Position numbers and translations under genes: made by a program. Shown here piece after piece: positions 39,930 through 41,042 of a stretch of 41,042 bases of DNA. Every line of letters starts with the position of its first letter. The stretch's first letter is position 1. Below the pieces are notes generated by a model. It made no database searches, had not been told where the DNA came from, and was given only the letters and a program-made list of their open reading frames with translations. This DNA comes from Bdellovibrionales bacterium (GTDB taxonomy: Bacteria > Bdellovibrionota > UBA1018 > JADZFF01), in NCBI GenBank assembly GCA_020850015.1, contig JADZFF010000006.1, forward strand, positions 1-41,042, written 5' to 3'.

Positions 39930-40793
39930 ATGACGAATCCGCGCTCGGAACTGCTGCTCATCTCGGGCCCCTGCGTGATCGAGGACGAGGCGCTCACGCT
40001 GGAGATCGCGCGCGAACTTAAGCGCCAGATGGCGGGCGCGGCTGCGGAGCTCGTGTTCAAGGCCAGCTTCGACAAGGCCAATCGCTCGTCGATCGAGGGA
40101 TTCCGGGGCCCCGGCCTCGAGAAGGGGCTGAAGGTGCTGGAGAAGGTGCGCGCCGAGACGGGGCTTCCCGTGCTCACTGACGTTCACACGCCCGAGCAGG
40201 CCGAGCTCGTGGCCCGCTCCGTGGACTTTCTTCAGGTGCCGGCTTTCCTGTGCCGCCAGACGGATCTCGTGGTGGCCTGCGCCGAGGCGGCCGCCAGGCA
40301 TGGTCGCCGCCTGAACGTGAAGAAAGGGCAGTTCCTGGCTCCCTGGGACGCCGGCAACATCGTGGAAAAGGTGCGAGACGCGCGGGCGCGCGCCGGCGCG
40401 AAGCGCGAGGGCGGTCTCTGGCTCACCGAGCGCGGAGTGAGCTTCGGCTACAATACGCTCGTGGTGGATATGAGTTCTTTCCAGACCATGCAGGGCTTCG
40501 GCGTGCCAGTGATCTACGACGCCACCCACTCCGTGCAGCAGCCGGGCGCGGGTCCGGGCGGGAAAAGCACGGGCGGGCGCCGCGAGATCCTGGAAACGCG
40601 GGCCCGCGCGGCGATGGCCGCCGGCGCCGACGGCCTTTTCATGGAAGTGCACCCTGAGCCTTCGCAGGCGAAGAGCGACGGGCCCAACGCTTTCCATCTG
40701 GAGCACGCGGGTGCCTTTGTCCGTCAGCTCGTAGAGCTCAGGCGTCTGGTTTCCGGGATGCCGAAGCTCCTGCCAGAGACCCGCGCCCGCTAG
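39930..40793 (+). CDS. kdsA: 3-deoxy-8-phosphooctulonate synthase, metal-dependent type
   Basis: Condenses phosphoenolpyruvate and arabinose 5-phosphate to KDO 8-phosphate. The 287-residue protein has the family motifs FKASFDKANRSS, DVHTPEQ, VQQPG near ATHS and MEVHPEPSQAKSDGPN. In LLISGPCVIED a Cys (residue 15) stands where the metal-independent E. coli enzyme has Asn. Together with the His in ATHS, the Glu in MEVHP and the Asp in KSDGP, this predicts the metal-dependent class. ATG 39930 lies 7 bases after the pyrG stop, without a strong Shine-Dalgarno. Confidence 0.97.
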   Translation: MTNPRSELLLISGPCVIEDEALTLEIARELKRQMAGAAAELVFKASFDKANRSSIEGFRGPGLEKGLKVLEKVRAETGLPVLTDVHTPEQAELVARSVDFLQVPAFLCRQTDLVVACAEAAARHGRRLNVKKGQFLAPWDAGNIVEKVRDARARAGAKREGGLWLTERGVSFGYNTLVVDMSSFQTMQGFGVPVIYDATHSVQQPGAGPGGKSTGGRREILETRARAAMAAGADGLFMEVHPEPSQAKSDGPNAFHLEHAGAFVRQLVELRRLVSGMPKLLPETRAR

Positions 40794-40827
40794 CCCAGGC
40801 CCCCGGCCCGCGCCATCGGCTTGACGT

Positions 40828-40856
40828 TTGTCCTTGGGTCCAAGCGTCCGCATAAT
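40828..40856 (+). promoter_or_regulatory. candidate promoter of the receptor-like gene
   Basis: TTGTCC (40828-40833), 17 bp, CATAAT (40851-40856, 5 of 6 to TATAAT). The ATG at 40864 is 7 bases after the -10 box. An imperfect dyad (GACGTTTG / CAAGCGTC, 40823-40848) lies within the spacer and could be an operator. Confidence 0.5.
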
Positions 40857-40863
40857 CAATGAA

Positions 40864-41042
40864 ATGAACAAAGCATTCCTCGGGTGACTCCTCGCAGCCA
40901 TCGCGTCGGCGTGCTTTCTTGCGTCTCCCGTCCTGGCGGAGGAGCAGGAGCAGAACCCCGAGCTGAAAAACCTTTCGCTCGAGGAGCTCATGGGCGTGAA
41001 GGTCACGGTCGCGGGGCGCCGTGAGCAAACGATCGCTGAGGC
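40864..41042 (+). pseudogene. TonB-dependent-receptor-like N-terminus, in-frame TGA, runs off the window
   Basis: From ATG 40864 the frame reads MNKAFLG, then a TGA (40885-40887), then LLAAIASACFLASPVLA and EEQEQNPELKN. The whole is a textbook signal peptide interrupted by one stop. The following LSLEELMGVKVTVAGRREQ is the usual segment just before the plug domain of many TonB-dependent outer-membrane receptors. A single base change (for example CGA or TGG to TGA) explains it. No good start codon lies after the stop. It may be a pseudogene or a sequencing error; genes in this window use TGA as a normal stop. The C-terminal part is outside the window. Confidence 0.6.

Noticed and set aside
40885-40887. 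TGA recoded as an amino acid genome-wide
   Set aside because: Many intact genes here end in TGA at the expected family length, so TGA is a normal stop.
1-41042. CRISPR arrays, tRNA or rRNA genes, insertion sequences
   Set aside because: No regularly spaced repeats, cloverleaf-like genes, transposase genes or terminal inverted repeats were seen on reading both strands.

Overview
The window is GC-rich, densely packed chromosomal DNA from a Gram-negative, LPS-making bacterium. KDO biosynthesis genes, two Omp85/TamB-type outer-membrane assembly genes, a class A penicillin-binding protein, a bactofilin, a secretin and many two-component proteins fit a former deltaproteobacterium. A TIGR02147-family gene, a family known mainly from Bdellovibrio and Fibrobacter, makes a Bdellovibrionota-like lineage the best guess. 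That placement is an inference from gene content; no rRNA or other marker settles it. I see no tRNA, rRNA, CRISPR array, insertion sequence or prophage.

Layout. 1-3330: the end of a secretin gene, a TPR protein, then efp-accB-accC. 3367-11308: a TPR protein, a TamB-like translocation protein and a six-POTRA Omp85 protein, each overlapping or nearly touching the next. 11324-12438: a regulatory region, rplM-rpsI and an intrinsic terminator whose stem-loop seems also to hold the promoter and ribosome binding site of the next gene. 12440-15711: a small outer-membrane protein, a convergent lipoprotein, a periplasmic parvulin and a TIGR02147 gene broken at a G8 tract. 15717-22029 (minus strand): a class A PBP, a CHASE2 histidine kinase and an NtrC-type regulator.

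22092-27987: an outer-membrane barrel protein followed by a phosphorelay set (hybrid kinase, CheY-like receiver, Hpt protein), facing a FliL-like protein and a receiver-PilZ protein on the other strand. 27998-29941 (minus): alanine dehydrogenase and a PhnP-like metallo-hydrolase. 30018-32857: an active/inactive pair of M16 peptidases. 32817-34161 (minus): a bactofilin and a single-pass membrane protein. 34238-37431: a pseudo-receiver/coiled-coil protein resembling FrzS/AglZ of Myxococcus, and a receiver-GAF-GGDEF cyclase. 37466-40793: kdsB-pyrG-kdsA. 40864-end: the start of a TonB-dependent-receptor-like gene with an in-frame TGA inside its signal peptide.

How the genes work together. Most serve envelope construction (LPS sugar, peptidoglycan, outer-membrane protein assembly, fatty-acid precursor) or signalling and polarity (receivers, c-di-GMP, bactofilin, coiled coil). 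The least ordinary parts are the pseudo-receiver/coiled-coil plus cyclase pair next to the bactofilin, the phosphorelay with a Glu-substituted receiver, and a recurring start-site pattern. In that pattern, genes without a Shine-Dalgarno have a -10-like hexamer about 7 nt before the start codon, which suggests leaderless mRNAs.
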